From NCBI GenBank assembly GCA_003001975.1, contig PVUG01000001.1, forward strand, positions 372,001-436,000: 64,000 nucleotides of DNA. Direction: 5' to 3'. Below the pieces are notes generated by a model. The model did no database searches and was not told where the DNA came from. It saw nothing but the letters and a program-made list of their open reading frames with translations. This document shows positions 1 through 9,654 of this stretch, one piece after another. The translations under genes were made by a program, and so were the position numbers. Positions within the stretch are counted from its first letter, which is position 1. The number at the start of each line of letters is the position of its first letter. The DNA comes from Martelella mediterranea. GTDB lineage: Bacteria > Pseudomonadota > Alphaproteobacteria > Rhizobiales > Rhizobiaceae.

Positions 1-1863
1 CAGCACGTCGCGCGATTTCGGGCCGGCAACCACGAGAACGCCCATTTCCAGCGTCAGCGGGCGCAGCGTGACCGAACCGTCATCCGGCGCAAGCTTTGCC
101 AGAAGATCATGGTCATGACTTTCCAGCCCCGCGCCGGAAACCAAATAGAAGCGATCCGGCGCCCATTCATAAAGGGTGAATTCCGCCCTCACCCCGCCCT
201 TGGTTCCCAGCAGATGGCAAAGCGCGATACGGCCGCGTTTCTTCGGCACGGCATTGGCGAAGATGCTGTCGAGGAAGGCGCGCGCGCCGGGCCCGGACAC
301 TTCCATCTTGGCGAACGGCGTCATGTCGAGCACGCCGACCTTTTCGTGAACGTGCTTCACCTCATTGCCGACATGCTCGAAATAGTTCGAACGGCGGAAC
401 GACCATTTTTCGACGATCCGGCCGTCATCGAGCGGCGGCGCGTGATTGTGGCTGGTGATCACATCGGCACCGACGCCAAGTTCGCTCTCGTCCAGCGCAT
501 AACCCTCCGGCGCATACCAGTTGGCGCGCTCCCAGCCGTAGATGGAACCGAACACGCCGCCAAGCGCCTTCAGCCGCGAATAGACCGGCGATGTCTTCAG
601 CGGACGGGCGGCTGAACGCTCTTCATCGGGATAATGCGTGGTGAAGACATTGGCATAGGCTTCCTCGTTCTTGGCAATCAGATAACCTTCGGTCGCATAG
701 GGGCCGAAACGGCGCGGATCGACGCCGGCAAGATCGACGGTCGGCTCGCCATCGACGATCCATTCGGCAAGCTGCCAACCGGCCCCGCCGGCCGCGGTAA
801 TGCCGAAGGAATGCCCCTCGTTCAGCCAGAAATTCTTCAACCCCGGCGCAGGCCCGACAATCGGGTTGCCGTCCGGCGTATAGGCAATCGCGCCGTTATA
901 GACCTTCTTGATGCCGACCTCGGCAAAGGCGGGCACGCGGGCAAAGGCGGTTTCGATATGCGGCATCAGCCGGTCCAGATCTTCCTGGAACAGCTCGTAT
1001 TCGCTGTCATCGGACGGCCCGTTGACATAACAGACCGGCGCACCAACTTCATATGGCCCGAGGATCAGGCCGCCCGCTTCCTCGCGCATGTACCAGGCGC
1101 TGTCGGATTCGCGCAAAACGCCCATTTCCGGCAGGCCTTGCTTCTTGCGTTCCAGAATGGCCGGGTGCGGCTCGGTCACGATATACTGATGCTCGACCGG
1201 AATGACGGGAATGTTGAGGCCGACCATTTCGCCGGTGCGGCGCGCAAAATTACCGGTACAGGAAATGACGTGATCGGCGGTAAACGCTTCCTTGTCGGTC
1301 TCCACATGCCAGGTGCCGTCAGCATTCTGGCGAATTTCGGTCACGGTGGTGTTGCGCAGGATGCGGCCGCCATTGTCGCGCGCGCCCTTTGCAAAAGCCT
1401 GGGTCAGATCGGCAGGCTGGATATAGCCGTCATCGGGATGCTGGATCGCGCCGAGAATGCCGTCGGTCTCGCACAGCGGCCAGACTTCCTTGACCTCTTC
1501 CGGCGTCAGAAATTTGAAATCGACGCCGATGGTTTCGGCAATCCCGGAGTAATAAAGATATTCGTCCATCCGGTCCTTGGTCATCGCCAGACGGATGTTC
1601 GACACCTTCGAGAACCCGACATTCAGCCCGGTTTCTTCTTCAAGAGCGGTATAGAGATCAACCGAATACTTGTGCAGCTGGCCGACCGAATAGCTCATGT
1701 TGAACAGCGGCAACAGACCGGCGGCGTGCCATGTCGAACCGGAGGTCAGTTCCTTGCGTTCGATCAGGACGGCATCGTCCCAGCCCTTCTTTGCCAGATG
1801 ATAAAGCGTCGATACGCCGACGACACCGCCGCCGATCACCAGAGCCCTTGTCTTCGTTGTCAT
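1..1863 (-). CDS. FAD-dependent oxidoreductase with GcvT domain, dimethylglycine/sarcosine dehydrogenase-like (3' end outside window)
   Basis: The reverse strand reads without a stop from an ATG at 1863 to the window edge, giving 621 codons of a protein usually about 810-850 residues long, so the C-terminus is missing. The N-terminus MTTKTRALVIGGGVVGVST is a Rossmann dinucleotide fold, followed by a GSTWHAAGL stretch typical of the DMGDH/sarcosine dehydrogenase family. Mid-protein there is an NPIVGPAPGL and NEGHSFGITAAGGAG FAD-binding end, and near the window edge a GcvT/aminomethyltransferase domain begins (VVAGPKSRDVL). Such enzymes oxidatively demethylate N-methylated glycines and pass the one-carbon unit to tetrahydrofolate. 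A GAGGCGG ribosome site lies just upstream of the start. The exact substrate cannot be told from the sequence. Confidence 0.85.
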   Translation of the reverse strand, partial: MTTKTRALVIGGGVVGVSTLYHLAKKGWDDAVLIERKELTSGSTWHAAGLLPLFNMSYSVGQLHKYSVDLYTALEEETGLNVGFSKVSNIRLAMTKDRMDEYLYYSGIAETIGVDFKFLTPEEVKEVWPLCETDGILGAIQHPDDGYIQPADLTQAFAKGARDNGGRILRNTTVTEIRQNADGTWHVETDKEAFTADHVISCTGNFARRTGEMVGLNIPVIPVEHQYIVTEPHPAILERKKQGLPEMGVLRESDSAWYMREEAGGLILGPYEVGAPVCYVNGPSDDSEYELFQEDLDRLMPHIETAFARVPAFAEVGIKKVYNGAIAYTPDGNPIVGPAPGLKNFWLNEGHSFGITAAGGAGWQLAEWIVDGEPTVDLAGVDPRRFGPYATEGYLIAKNEEAYANVFTTHYPDEERSAARPLKTSPVYSRLKALGGVFGSIYGWERANWYAPEGYALDESELGVGADVITSHNHAPPLDDGRIVEKWSFRRSNYFEHVGNEVKHVHEKVGVLDMTPFAKMEVSGPGARAFLDSIFANAVPKKRGRIALCHLLGTKGGVRAEFTLYEWAPDRFYLVSGAGLESHDHDLLAKLAPDDGSVTLRPLTLEMGVLVVAGPKSRDVL

Positions 1864-2000
1864 CCGTTCCGCCTCTTGAAACCTTGATTGACCACCCGCG
1901 CGCCGGGCATTGCCTTATGAGACTATGCAACGGGCGGAAGACCGGAAACAGCCCGTTTGCGACATGCAGTCTTGCGGGCGCGACGCGGCCGATTTTGGGC

Positions 2001-4586
2001 TCAGCGCTCGCCGCCGTCATCATTGCCGGCGTCGGGATGATCGAACATCGGTTTTGAGACAGCCTGCGGTTCCGACGTGCCGGTGGTTTCATCCTTTTTC
2101 CTGTGCTTGCGGATGGAGTCCGCCAGTTCGTCGCGGCGCTCCTTTTGCGGAATGATATGCAGGTCGCGCTGCGGATAGGGAATGGTGATGCCCTCGTCCC
2201 TGAAGCGCTCGAAGATCGCCACACGGATATCGTTGCGCACGGCAATGCCGTTGAACACGTCCGCCAGATAGACGCGCACCTCGAAATCAAGCGTCGATTC
2301 GCCGAACCCCATGAAGATCACCATCGGCTCCGGGTTCTGCAGCACCAGCGGATGCGAAGTGCCGATTTCCATCAAGATATCCATCACCTTGCGCGGATCG
2401 CTGTCATAGGAAACCCCGACGGCCACTTCCGAGCGGCCCATCTGGTTATGGTGCATCCAGTTGCCGACGGAGGCGTTGATCAGTTCGGAATTCGGAACGA
2501 TGATCGACTGGCGCTGAAAGGTTTCGATTTCGGTGGCCCGCACGGAAATGCGCTTGACGAACCCTTCCGCAGATCCGGAAACGATCCAGTCTCCCACCTT
2601 GAACGGCCGTTCGACCAGCAGGATCAGGCCGGAGACGAAATTCGAAACGATGGTCTGCAGGCCAAAACCGATACCGATGGACAGCGCCGAAGCCACCAGC
2701 GCCAGACTGGAAAGATTGACCCCGGCGGCCGAAATCGCCAGCAGGCCGGCCAGCGCGACGCCCAGATAGCTGATCCCGGTCTTGACCGAATTTCTGACGC
2801 CTGAATCGGCACGCGAACGCAAAAGCACATTATTGTCGAACCAGCCCTGGAACCAGCGCGTCAGCAGAAAGCCGCCAACGAAAAGCAGGACCCCGATCAG
2901 GATGCCGCCGAGGGAGATCGTGATCGAGCCGACGGTGACGGAGGTGAGATTGTCGGCGGCCCAAAGCCGCATCTCCTCGTAACGTACGCCCCAGGACAGA
3001 AAGATCAGCGGGATGCCGATAACAAAGGTCAGCGCGTAAATTAGAAGACCGCCCAGAAGCGAAAGCTGATCGGCCCGGACCGCGGACAGCTGAAAGCGCT
3101 CGACGAAGCGCTTGCCGAAACTGGTTCGGGCGATGCTGCCGGCCTGCGAGACCGCCTGCCCCACCAGAATACCGATATACATGGTGATCAGCACGGCGCC
3201 GGTCAGCACCACCTGTTTTGCGGCAAAACGCGCGAGCGCGACATAGCCGATCAGGGCGCACAACACCACGAGCAGCCCGACGATCCGCGACAGAAAGGCA
3301 ATCGCGGAAGGAAACAGAAGGGCAAGCGTACGGGTGCGCTTTGTCTCTTCTCCCGCCGGCGTTCGCACACGGATGAACGACATCGCCACCAGAATGCAGC
3401 CGATCAACACGGAAGAGACCAGACTGCGCAGAACATCGACCTGAACGCCCACATCCAGTGTGTCGTTCAGCACACCGATCAGGATATCGATCCAGTTGAT
3501 GAAGGCCATCGCGGTAAAGGCCAGCACCAGATTGCGCGCGGCGGCATTGCCGATCGGCATCAGCCGCCATTGCGGCCGGCCGGGCGTCAGCACGTTGCGC
3601 GACAGCAGGAACACGAAAAAGATGATCGCCCCGGAAATATAGGCCTGAAGCACAAAGCGCTGCACATCTGGCAGAAATATCCCCATGCCGGCAAACAGAA
3701 CATAGGAAACCGTCAGGAACGCCAGCATGGCGAGACAGGGAACGACCGTCGTTCCGAACGCGGCCAGCAGCCGGATCACATAATCCGGCTCCTCCATCTG
3801 CAGGTTCAGCCGGGTGCGCTCCACAAGGTTGGAGGAAACCCGATAGGCAAAAAACGCAGCCAGGATCGAAAGCAGGTTGGCGAGGATGAACGGAACGCGT
3901 TTGGACTGCCAGATATAGCGCAGCCAGCCGGCATAGGCGTCCTGGAAGGTTGCAAACTGCTGCTGCCAGAGGACATTGAAATCGGTGGCAAACAGGCTCG
4001 ACAGTTCGGTATGCTTGAACAGCGCGCGGGCAAATTGCTCACGCCGCGTCTGGGAAATCGCGTCGGAGGTTTCTTCGGCCGAATCCGCCAGCTTTCTCAC
4101 CCGGTCGGCAAGCGCGTTGATCTCTGAGCGTTTGGCCAGAAGCTGATTGCGTTCGCGCGTCGTCACCTCCGGCTCGGGGCTTTCGCCCGGCCCCGGTGCG
4201 TTGCCGAGTTCGCTCAGTTGCGAACGGACCTCGTCGAGCCGCGACTGGATCGTGCCTTCCGCCTTCGACAGATCGCTCTGGAGCTGATCGGCTTGCACCT
4301 GAAGCTTGGAAAGTTCATCATCGCTGTTGTCGCCCTGAACCTTGTCGGAAACGCCAGAAAGCGTGCTGGCATAATCATCCAGCGTCGTCCCCATTTCAGT
4401 GACAAAAGGATCGCTCGGCTGGTCGACCGCGTCATTCGGCTTTTGTCCGGACCCTTCTGCCTGCGCAGAATCAGCCGGCGTCTCCGCCGCCTGCTGGGCA
4501 AGAACAGGCGAGCCGGCCAAAAGACAGAACAGCGCCGCCATCACCATGGCAAGCCTGAAAACACCCCTCCCCTGCGTAAGCTGCAT
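2001..4586 (-). CDS. Large MscS-family mechanosensitive channel with periplasmic coiled-coil domain
   Basis: This 861-residue protein starts at the ATG at 4586, which is followed by a clear signal peptide (MQLTQGRGVF... VLAQQ). A GAGGGA lies 12 bases upstream. An in-frame ATG 18 codons earlier adds a non-signal leader and is less likely. Residues of about 40-190 are charged and heptad-rich (periplasmic coiled coil, as in DUF3772-type channels). Many hydrophobic helices follow, and then the conserved MscS pore and beta domain around residues 650-720, with IGIGFGLQTIVSNFVSG and ERPFKVGDWI. The C-terminal tail is hydrophilic. Channels of this class open under membrane tension and release solutes on osmotic downshift. 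It stands alone between genes of unrelated function. Confidence 0.9.
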   Translation of the reverse strand: MQLTQGRGVFRLAMVMAALFCLLAGSPVLAQQAAETPADSAQAEGSGQKPNDAVDQPSDPFVTEMGTTLDDYASTLSGVSDKVQGDNSDDELSKLQVQADQLQSDLSKAEGTIQSRLDEVRSQLSELGNAPGPGESPEPEVTTRERNQLLAKRSEINALADRVRKLADSAEETSDAISQTRREQFARALFKHTELSSLFATDFNVLWQQQFATFQDAYAGWLRYIWQSKRVPFILANLLSILAAFFAYRVSSNLVERTRLNLQMEEPDYVIRLLAAFGTTVVPCLAMLAFLTVSYVLFAGMGIFLPDVQRFVLQAYISGAIIFFVFLLSRNVLTPGRPQWRLMPIGNAAARNLVLAFTAMAFINWIDILIGVLNDTLDVGVQVDVLRSLVSSVLIGCILVAMSFIRVRTPAGEETKRTRTLALLFPSAIAFLSRIVGLLVVLCALIGYVALARFAAKQVVLTGAVLITMYIGILVGQAVSQAGSIARTSFGKRFVERFQLSAVRADQLSLLGGLLIYALTFVIGIPLIFLSWGVRYEEMRLWAADNLTSVTVGSITISLGGILIGVLLFVGGFLLTRWFQGWFDNNVLLRSRADSGVRNSVKTGISYLGVALAGLLAISAAGVNLSSLALVASALSIGIGFGLQTIVSNFVSGLILLVERPFKVGDWIVSGSAEGFVKRISVRATEIETFQRQSIIVPNSELINASVGNWMHHNQMGRSEVAVGVSYDSDPRKVMDILMEIGTSHPLVLQNPEPMVIFMGFGESTLDFEVRVYLADVFNGIAVRNDIRVAIFERFRDEGITIPYPQRDLHIIPQKERRDELADSIRKHRKKDETTGTSEPQAVSKPMFDHPDAGNDDGGER

Positions 4587-4668
4587 CAAATGATCTAGTC
4601 CCTCGTTTGAAAATGTCGAAAACGCGCCTTTGAATTCCAAAGCGCGTCAATTTCATGACAAAGCAGCT

Positions 4669-5250
4669 CTACTTCTGTCCCCATCCGGTATTCTCGTCAT
4701 CCGTAAGATAGGCAAGCTCGGCCCGGGTCGAACGCCGTTTCAGGATCGGATTGCGGTGCGGAAAGCGGCCAAAGCGGGCAATCACATCCCGGTGACTTTC
4801 GGCATAGGAGGAGAAGTTATCATCGCCAAGCGTCGCAAACAGCGCCACCGAACGGTCCTGGTCGGCAAGATTTTCGGAATGTTCGAACGGCATGAAAAAG
4901 AACGCACGTCGATCGGCGTCAACCTTTTCATGCGCGCCGGAGGCCACCGCAAGCTTGGCCTCCCTCAGCGCCAGCATATCGGTGGCAAAGGCCATCGGCG
5001 TTGCCCGGTAGATATTGCGGGGAAACTGGTCGAGCACGATCACGGCGGCCAGATGGGCCTGCGGGCTTGCCCGCCAGACGGCACCGACATCGCGCGCCAG
5101 CGCCCGGTGCGTCGAAAAGAAGCGGCAGAGGATGGTATGGTCGAGCGCCGCCACATCATCCGGCTGAAACCAGTCCTCCTGCGTCAATTCCTCAAACCAG
5201 AAGGAAAGCACCTGTTCGGGGCTTGAAACGGTTTCGACAAATTCATTCAT
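4669..5250 (-). CDS. DUF924 family protein
   Basis: A 193-residue soluble protein of the DUF924 family, recognised by VLSFWFEELTQEDWF near the start, VIVLDQFPRNIYR in the middle and FFFMPFEHSE later. Its structure is expected to be all-helical and TPR-like. No biochemical role is established for the family. The start at 5250 is chosen because an AGGAAACCA ribosome site precedes it and the DUF924 core begins within ten residues. An upstream in-frame start at 5334 would add 28 residues of poor similarity. The AI-2E-type permease gene is divergent, with about 115 bases between the two starts. Confidence 0.85.
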   Translation of the reverse strand: MNEFVETVSSPEQVLSFWFEELTQEDWFQPDDVAALDHTILCRFFSTHRALARDVGAVWRASPQAHLAAVIVLDQFPRNIYRATPMAFATDMLALREAKLAVASGAHEKVDADRRAFFFMPFEHSENLADQDRSVALFATLGDDNFSSYAESHRDVIARFGRFPHRNPILKRRSTRAELAYLTDDENTGWGQK

Positions 5251-5366
5251 TGGTTTCCTACCCCGACACAATCGCATGTTGGCGCGCACACGGTGCTTGC
5301 GCATGACTGGCGGGAACGATACATTTTCAGTCACATCCGCTCAAGCAAGACATTTAAGAGACATGA

Positions 5367-6452
5367 ATGCCTGAAACTGGGCCAACGGGCTCTCGGCGCG
5401 GCGTCACCGTCGTCACATCCCTGATTTTTGTCATTCTGCTGCTCATCGGCGTCCGTTGGGCGGGCGGTTTCCTGAAACCTGTTGCCCTGGCGCTGTTCAT
5501 CATCGCCGTGACATGGCCGATCAAGAACGCGCTTCAGAAAGTGGTGCCACAGCTTCTGGCGCTCGCGATCACGGTTGTCAGCACCATCGTGGTGTTCGTC
5601 ATCTTCGCGACCCTGGTGATCTGGGGTTTCAGCCGCATGGCCACCTCTTTCATCGATGCCGCCTGGCAGCTTCAGGCCGCCTATCAGGATGCCGTGGCCT
5701 GGCTCGGCGGCAAGGGCTTTTCCGTCGCAAGCTCGCTCAACGATATCTTCAATGTCGGGCTGATCGCCCGCACCGTCCGTCAGGTCACCGGACAGGCAAG
5801 CACAACACTCAGTTTCTGGCTCGTGGTTCTCGCCTATGTGGTTCTGGGGCTGACCGAGGTGGACAAGCTGCGCGACAAGCTGGGGACATTACGCAAGCCC
5901 GAAGTCGCCTCGGCGGCCATCCGGATTGCCGACGCCACGGCAAAGAAATTCGGCCGCTACATGCTGGTCAGAACCGAAATGAGCGCCATTACCGGCGTTC
6001 TGTTCTGGGGAGCGGCAACCCTGACCGGGCTCGACTTTCCGGTGGAATGGGGCGTCATTGCCTTCGCGCTCAATTATATTCCGTTCATCGGCTCCGTCGT
6101 CGCCACCGTGTTTCCCTCGCTTTACGGCATCATCCAGTTTGAAAACTGGGAAACGGCGCTTGCGCTCTTCGTCTGCCTCAATCTCGTACAGTTCACCATC
6201 GGCAATTACGTCGAACCGATGGTTTCCGGGTCGGCGCTATCGATATCGCCGTTCGTCGTGGTGTTTTCGATCTTCTTCTGGACGTTCATGTGGGGGCTTT
6301 TCGGCACGTTTCTCGGCGTCCCGATCACCATCGCCCTGCTGACCGTGTGCGAGCATGTGCCATCGCTTCGCTGGGTGGCGGAAATTCTCGGCGGCAAGCG
6401 ACACCCAAAAGAGCTTGCCACCGAGACAAACGCGACCGGCAACCAAGCCTGA
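5367..6452 (+). CDS. AI-2E family transporter (permease, TqsA/YdiK-like)
   Basis: This 361-residue polytopic membrane protein has paired hydrophobic helices at residues 15-60 and 65-90 and a C-terminal bundle from about 200 onward. It includes LNYIPFIGSVVATVFP and GNYVEPMVSG, the signature stretches of the AI-2E exporter/PurR-like permease superfamily. Members include autoinducer-2 exporters and Na+/H+ antiporters, so the substrate here is open. The ATG at 5367 follows an AAGAG. The gene ends two bases before the convergent flavoprotein gene. Confidence 0.9.
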   Translation: MPETGPTGSRRGVTVVTSLIFVILLLIGVRWAGGFLKPVALALFIIAVTWPIKNALQKVVPQLLALAITVVSTIVVFVIFATLVIWGFSRMATSFIDAAWQLQAAYQDAVAWLGGKGFSVASSLNDIFNVGLIARTVRQVTGQASTTLSFWLVVLAYVVLGLTEVDKLRDKLGTLRKPEVASAAIRIADATAKKFGRYMLVRTEMSAITGVLFWGAATLTGLDFPVEWGVIAFALNYIPFIGSVVATVFPSLYGIIQFENWETALALFVCLNLVQFTIGNYVEPMVSGSALSISPFVVVFSIFFWTFMWGLFGTFLGVPITIALLTVCEHVPSLRWVAEILGGKRHPKELATETNATGNQA

Positions 6453-6454
6453 TT

Positions 6455-7066
6455 TCACCACATCGTCTTGGCGGCGCGGCCTGGCCATTCACGGTCGTAG
6501 GTTTCCGCATCGAACGGCTCGGCACTGGCCTGCCGCGTCATCTCGCCGGCGCTTGGCAGCGACGCCGCATCAATAAAGCGGCTGGCATCCCACAGGCGCG
6601 AACGCACCAGCGCCCGCGCGCACTGAAAATAAACCTCGTTGATCGTCACCACGATCACCGAGCGGGGATGGCGCCCGCCCATCTCGAAACTCTCGACGAC
6701 GGCCGGCTCGTCGGTCACGATCGCCTGACCATTGATGCGCAGCGCATTGTTGGACCCGGGAATGAGAAACATCAGCGCCACACGCGAGTCGCGGACGATA
6801 TTGACAAGTGAGTCGATACGGTTGTTGCCCCGCCAGTCGGGCAGCATCACCGTCTTGTCGTCGGTGATCCGCACCACGGCGCCGTCATCGCCGCGCGGCG
6901 AGCAGTCAAGCCCTTCCGGCCCCACCGTCGACAGCGCCAGAAACGGAGAGGCCTCGATCACCTGCCGGTAAGCTGCCGTAAGCTTCGCCGTCACCTTTGC
7001 CAGCGATGTCTGCCCAGGTTCGCCGTATATTTCACGAAGCGCTTCAACTGTCTCGATTTTCTTCAT
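6455..7066 (-). CDS. Pyridoxamine 5'-phosphate oxidase-family FMN flavoprotein (MSMEG_1061-like)
   Basis: A 203-residue protein of the split-barrel PNPOx-like flavoprotein fold. Diagnostic segments are [19 protein letters not shown], followed by [14 protein letters not shown] and VALMFLIPG, as in the 'MSMEG_1061 family FMN-dependent PPOX-type' proteins. Such proteins bind FMN (some relatives bind F420) and reduce small molecules, with unknown physiological substrates. The stop lies two bases from the stop of the convergent AI-2E permease. The DUF971 gene lies immediately upstream on the same strand with a 10-base gap, so the two are probably co-transcribed. Confidence 0.85.
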   Translation of the reverse strand: MKKIETVEALREIYGEPGQTSLAKVTAKLTAAYRQVIEASPFLALSTVGPEGLDCSPRGDDGAVVRITDDKTVMLPDWRGNNRIDSLVNIVRDSRVALMFLIPGSNNALRINGQAIVTDEPAVVESFEMGGRHPRSVIVVTINEVYFQCARALVRSRLWDASRFIDAASLPSAGEMTRQASAEPFDAETYDREWPGRAAKTMW

Positions 7067-7076
7067 CTTGCCTTAC

Positions 7077-7448
7077 TCAACGTGGCCGCTCCGCCCTGTC
7101 GCGGGTCATGCCCTTTTCATCCAGTTCGCGCTCATAGTCGGCGAACAGCCTGTCACCATCCTCGCCAAGCTCGCGAAGATAGGACCATGTGTAGATACCA
7201 CTGTCGTGCATGTCATCAAAGCCAATGCGCACGGCATAATTGCCTGCCGCCTCGACCGTCATGATTTCGACATTGCGCTTGCCCGGCACGGTGACGGCCT
7301 GCCCGGGACCGTGCCCTTTCACCTCGGCCGAGGGCGAAAGCACACGCAACATTTCAGACGGAAGCGCATATCGCGCACCATCGTCAAAGGTTATGGTCAG
7401 AACGCGCCTGTCTTTGGAAACGCGCAGTTCGGTTGGTGTCATTGTCAT
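7077..7448 (-). CDS. DUF971 (gamma-butyrobetaine hydroxylase-like N-terminal domain) protein
   Basis: A 123-residue protein with the DUF971 fold: [21 protein letters not shown] at the start and a [20 protein letters not shown] motif toward the end. DUF971 corresponds to the zinc-binding N-terminal domain of gamma-butyrobetaine hydroxylase and also occurs in Fe-S-related proteins such as ApbC/Mrp fusions. As a free-standing domain its function is not established. Starts at 7448 and 7466 are both possible and neither has a strong ribosome site. It is divergent from moaA, with about 110 bases between the starts. Confidence 0.85.
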   Translation of the reverse strand: MTMTPTELRVSKDRRVLTITFDDGARYALPSEMLRVLSPSAEVKGHGPGQAVTVPGKRNVEIMTVEAAGNYAVRIGFDDMHDSGIYTWSYLRELGEDGDRLFADYERELDEKGMTRDRAERPR

Positions 7449-7556
7449 TTTGAAATCCGATGGCATCGAGGGAAGTTTTTCACGCCGAAGTGTTTTGACC
7501 CTGTCTTGACGCTTGCCAGGTCACATTCCATTTATTGTGACGAGGAGAACGCAAAA

Positions 7557-8612
7557 TTGACTATTTTGACCGCTGAAAGCAAGGGCGATACCGGCCGCTT
7601 CCATCAAAAGCCCGCACCGATGGTTGACCCGTTCGGTCGGGCGATTACCTATCTGCGTGTTTCGGTGACGGATCGCTGCGATTTCCGTTGCACCTATTGC
7701 ATGGCGGAACACATGACCTTTCTGCCGAAACGCGACCTCCTCACGCTGGAAGAACTCGAACGTCTGTGTAACGCCTTCATCGACAAGGGCGTGCGCAAAC
7801 TGCGGCTGACCGGCGGCGAACCGCTGATGCGCAAGAATGTGATGCAACTGATCGAAAATCTCGGACAGCGTATTCCCGAAGGCGCACTCGACGAACTGAC
7901 GCTGACGACCAACGGCTCGCAGCTTTCCCGTTTCGCAGACGGGCTTTATGCCGCCGGTGTGCGGCGGATCAATGTTTCGCTCGACACGCTCGATGCGCAG
8001 AAATTCCACGAGATCACCCGCTGGGGCGATTTCAACAAGGTCATGGCCGGGCTCGAAGCGGCCCGCAAGGCCGGCCTCAAGGTCAAGCTCAATGCCGTGG
8101 CGCTTGCCGGGTTCAACGAGCATGAAATACCGGAACTCATGCGTTTCGCCCATGGCGAGGGCATGGATCTGACGCTGATCGAGGCGATGCCGCTTGGCGA
8201 GGTCGATACCGACCGCTCCGCCCAGTATCTGCCGCTTTCAAAGGTGCGCCGCGACCTCGAACAGCAGTTTACCTTAAGCGATATACCAATGACCACCGGC
8301 GGCCCCGCCCGCTTCGTCAATGTGGCGGAAACCGGCGGCAAGCTCGGCTTCATCACCCCGCTGTCGCATAATTTCTGCGCGTCCTGCAATCGCGTGCGGC
8401 TGACCTGCACCGGCATGCTCTACCTCTGTCTCGGGCATGACGACAATGCCGATTTCCGCAAGGTGCTGCGCGACAATCCCGATGATGATGCGGTGCTCTA
8501 CCGCGCGATCGACCGGGCGATTGCCCGCAAGCCCGAAGAGCATAAATTCGAACTGGACAGCACCAAATCCCGCGTTGCAGTGGCCCGCCACATGAGCATG
8601 ACCGGCGGCTGA
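7557..8612 (+). CDS. moaA: GTP 3',8-cyclase MoaA (molybdenum cofactor biosynthesis)
   Basis: A radical-SAM enzyme that, together with MoaC, converts GTP to cyclic pyranopterin monophosphate in Moco synthesis. The N-terminal cluster motif CDFRCTYC (C41, C45, C48) follows YLRVSVTDR. The second [4Fe-4S] site is [14 protein letters not shown] plus a downstream Cys. The protein ends in the functionally important Gly-Gly (SMTGG). The start is called at TTG 7557 because a consensus GAGGAG sits nine bases upstream, giving 351 residues, which is the family length. The first downstream ATG (7620) lacks a comparable site. The reading frame stays open about 490 bases further upstream but overlaps DUF971 and is not coding. 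mobA follows 1 kb downstream. Confidence 0.95.
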   Translation: MTILTAESKGDTGRFHQKPAPMVDPFGRAITYLRVSVTDRCDFRCTYCMAEHMTFLPKRDLLTLEELERLCNAFIDKGVRKLRLTGGEPLMRKNVMQLIENLGQRIPEGALDELTLTTNGSQLSRFADGLYAAGVRRINVSLDTLDAQKFHEITRWGDFNKVMAGLEAARKAGLKVKLNAVALAGFNEHEIPELMRFAHGEGMDLTLIEAMPLGEVDTDRSAQYLPLSKVRRDLEQQFTLSDIPMTTGGPARFVNVAETGGKLGFITPLSHNFCASCNRVRLTCTGMLYLCLGHDDNADFRKVLRDNPDDDAVLYRAIDRAIARKPEEHKFELDSTKSRVAVARHMSMTGG

Positions 8613-8691
8613 ACAGTCAATCACGACTGACACAGATCACTTCCCCGACCCGTTATTCATCTATAAGAACAAGAACACGATAACGGGATGA

Positions 8692-9654
8692 ATGATGCGC
8701 ACCTCCTCCAATATAACCGGCGCCGTCTGCATGATCGCGGCGATGGCGGGCTTTGCCCTCAACGACGCGACGGCCAAACTGCTGACCGAAGAAATCGGCG
8801 TCGGCCAGATCATGTTTTTCAGGGGCCTCATCATCACGGCCTTTGCCATGCTGATTGCCTGGCGCAGCCGGGTGCTGAAAAACATCGGCGCGGTGTTCGA
8901 TTTCCGGGTGCTCGTGCGCAGCGTCTGCGAACTCGTCGCCGCCCTTGCCTTTCTGCAGGCGTTGAAGGCGATGCCGCTCGCCAATGCCGCCGCCATCCTC
9001 CAGTGCCTGCCGCTTGCCGTCACGCTCGGCGCGGCCCTGTTCATGTCGGAACCGGTCGGCTGGCGTCGCTGGAGCGCGATCGCCGTCGGCTTCATCGGCG
9101 TGCTGATCATCATCAGACCCGGCCCCGGCGGTTTTGAAGAGGGCGCCGTTTTCGCCATCATCGCCATGCTTGCCGCATCCGCCCGCGACCTTTTGACCAA
9201 GACCATCCGCTCGGACATACCGGCGATCGTCATCACCCTGGCGACGGCCATTTTCCTGACGCTCGGCGGCGCCGTTCTCGGCACGGTCGAACAGGACTGG
9301 AGCATGATGAGCTGGCCGATCCTGTTCAAGCTGATGCTGGCCGCCGCCTTCCTGCTGTCCGGCTATCAGTTCGTGGTGTTTGCCGTGCGCCTTGCCGATA
9401 TCTCCTATATCGCGCCGTTCCGCTATGCCGGCCTGTTGTGGGCAACGTTGCTCGGCATGATCATCTTCAGCACCTACCCGGACATCAACGTCCTCGGCGG
9501 CGGTCTGATCATCGTGGCCGCCGGCCTCTATTCCTTCTACCGCGAGCGCAAGAAAGGGCTGGAACCACTGGCTGCGACCGACCAGCCGGTCGTCTCCGAA
9601 GGCGGCGGCCCGATCGTCAAGGCGGAAGAGGACATGCTGAAGGATAAGTCGTGA
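8692..9654 (+). CDS. DMT-superfamily (EamA) transporter
   Basis: This 320-residue protein has ten predicted hydrophobic helices arranged as two EamA repeats, beginning ITGAVCMIAAMAGFALNDATAK, with the second repeat opening near FAIIAMLAASARDLLTK. EamA proteins are exporters or importers of small metabolites, and the substrate is not predictable. The start is at one of two adjacent in-frame ATGs (8692 or 8695). The stop codon overlaps the start region of mobA, so the two genes are translationally coupled. Whether the exporter has any connection with molybdenum metabolism is unknown. Confidence 0.9.
   Translation: MMRTSSNITGAVCMIAAMAGFALNDATAKLLTEEIGVGQIMFFRGLIITAFAMLIAWRSRVLKNIGAVFDFRVLVRSVCELVAALAFLQALKAMPLANAAAILQCLPLAVTLGAALFMSEPVGWRRWSAIAVGFIGVLIIIRPGPGGFEEGAVFAIIAMLAASARDLLTKTIRSDIPAIVITLATAIFLTLGGAVLGTVEQDWSMMSWPILFKLMLAAAFLLSGYQFVVFAVRLADISYIAPFRYAGLLWATLLGMIIFSTYPDINVLGGGLIIVAAGLYSFYRERKKGLEPLAATDQPVVSEGGGPIVKAEEDMLKDKS

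Noticed and set aside
109-1887. Forward-strand frames of 168 and 417 codons at the start of the window
   Set aside because: The reverse strand carries an uninterrupted FAD/GcvT dehydrogenase here, with clear motifs up to the window edge.
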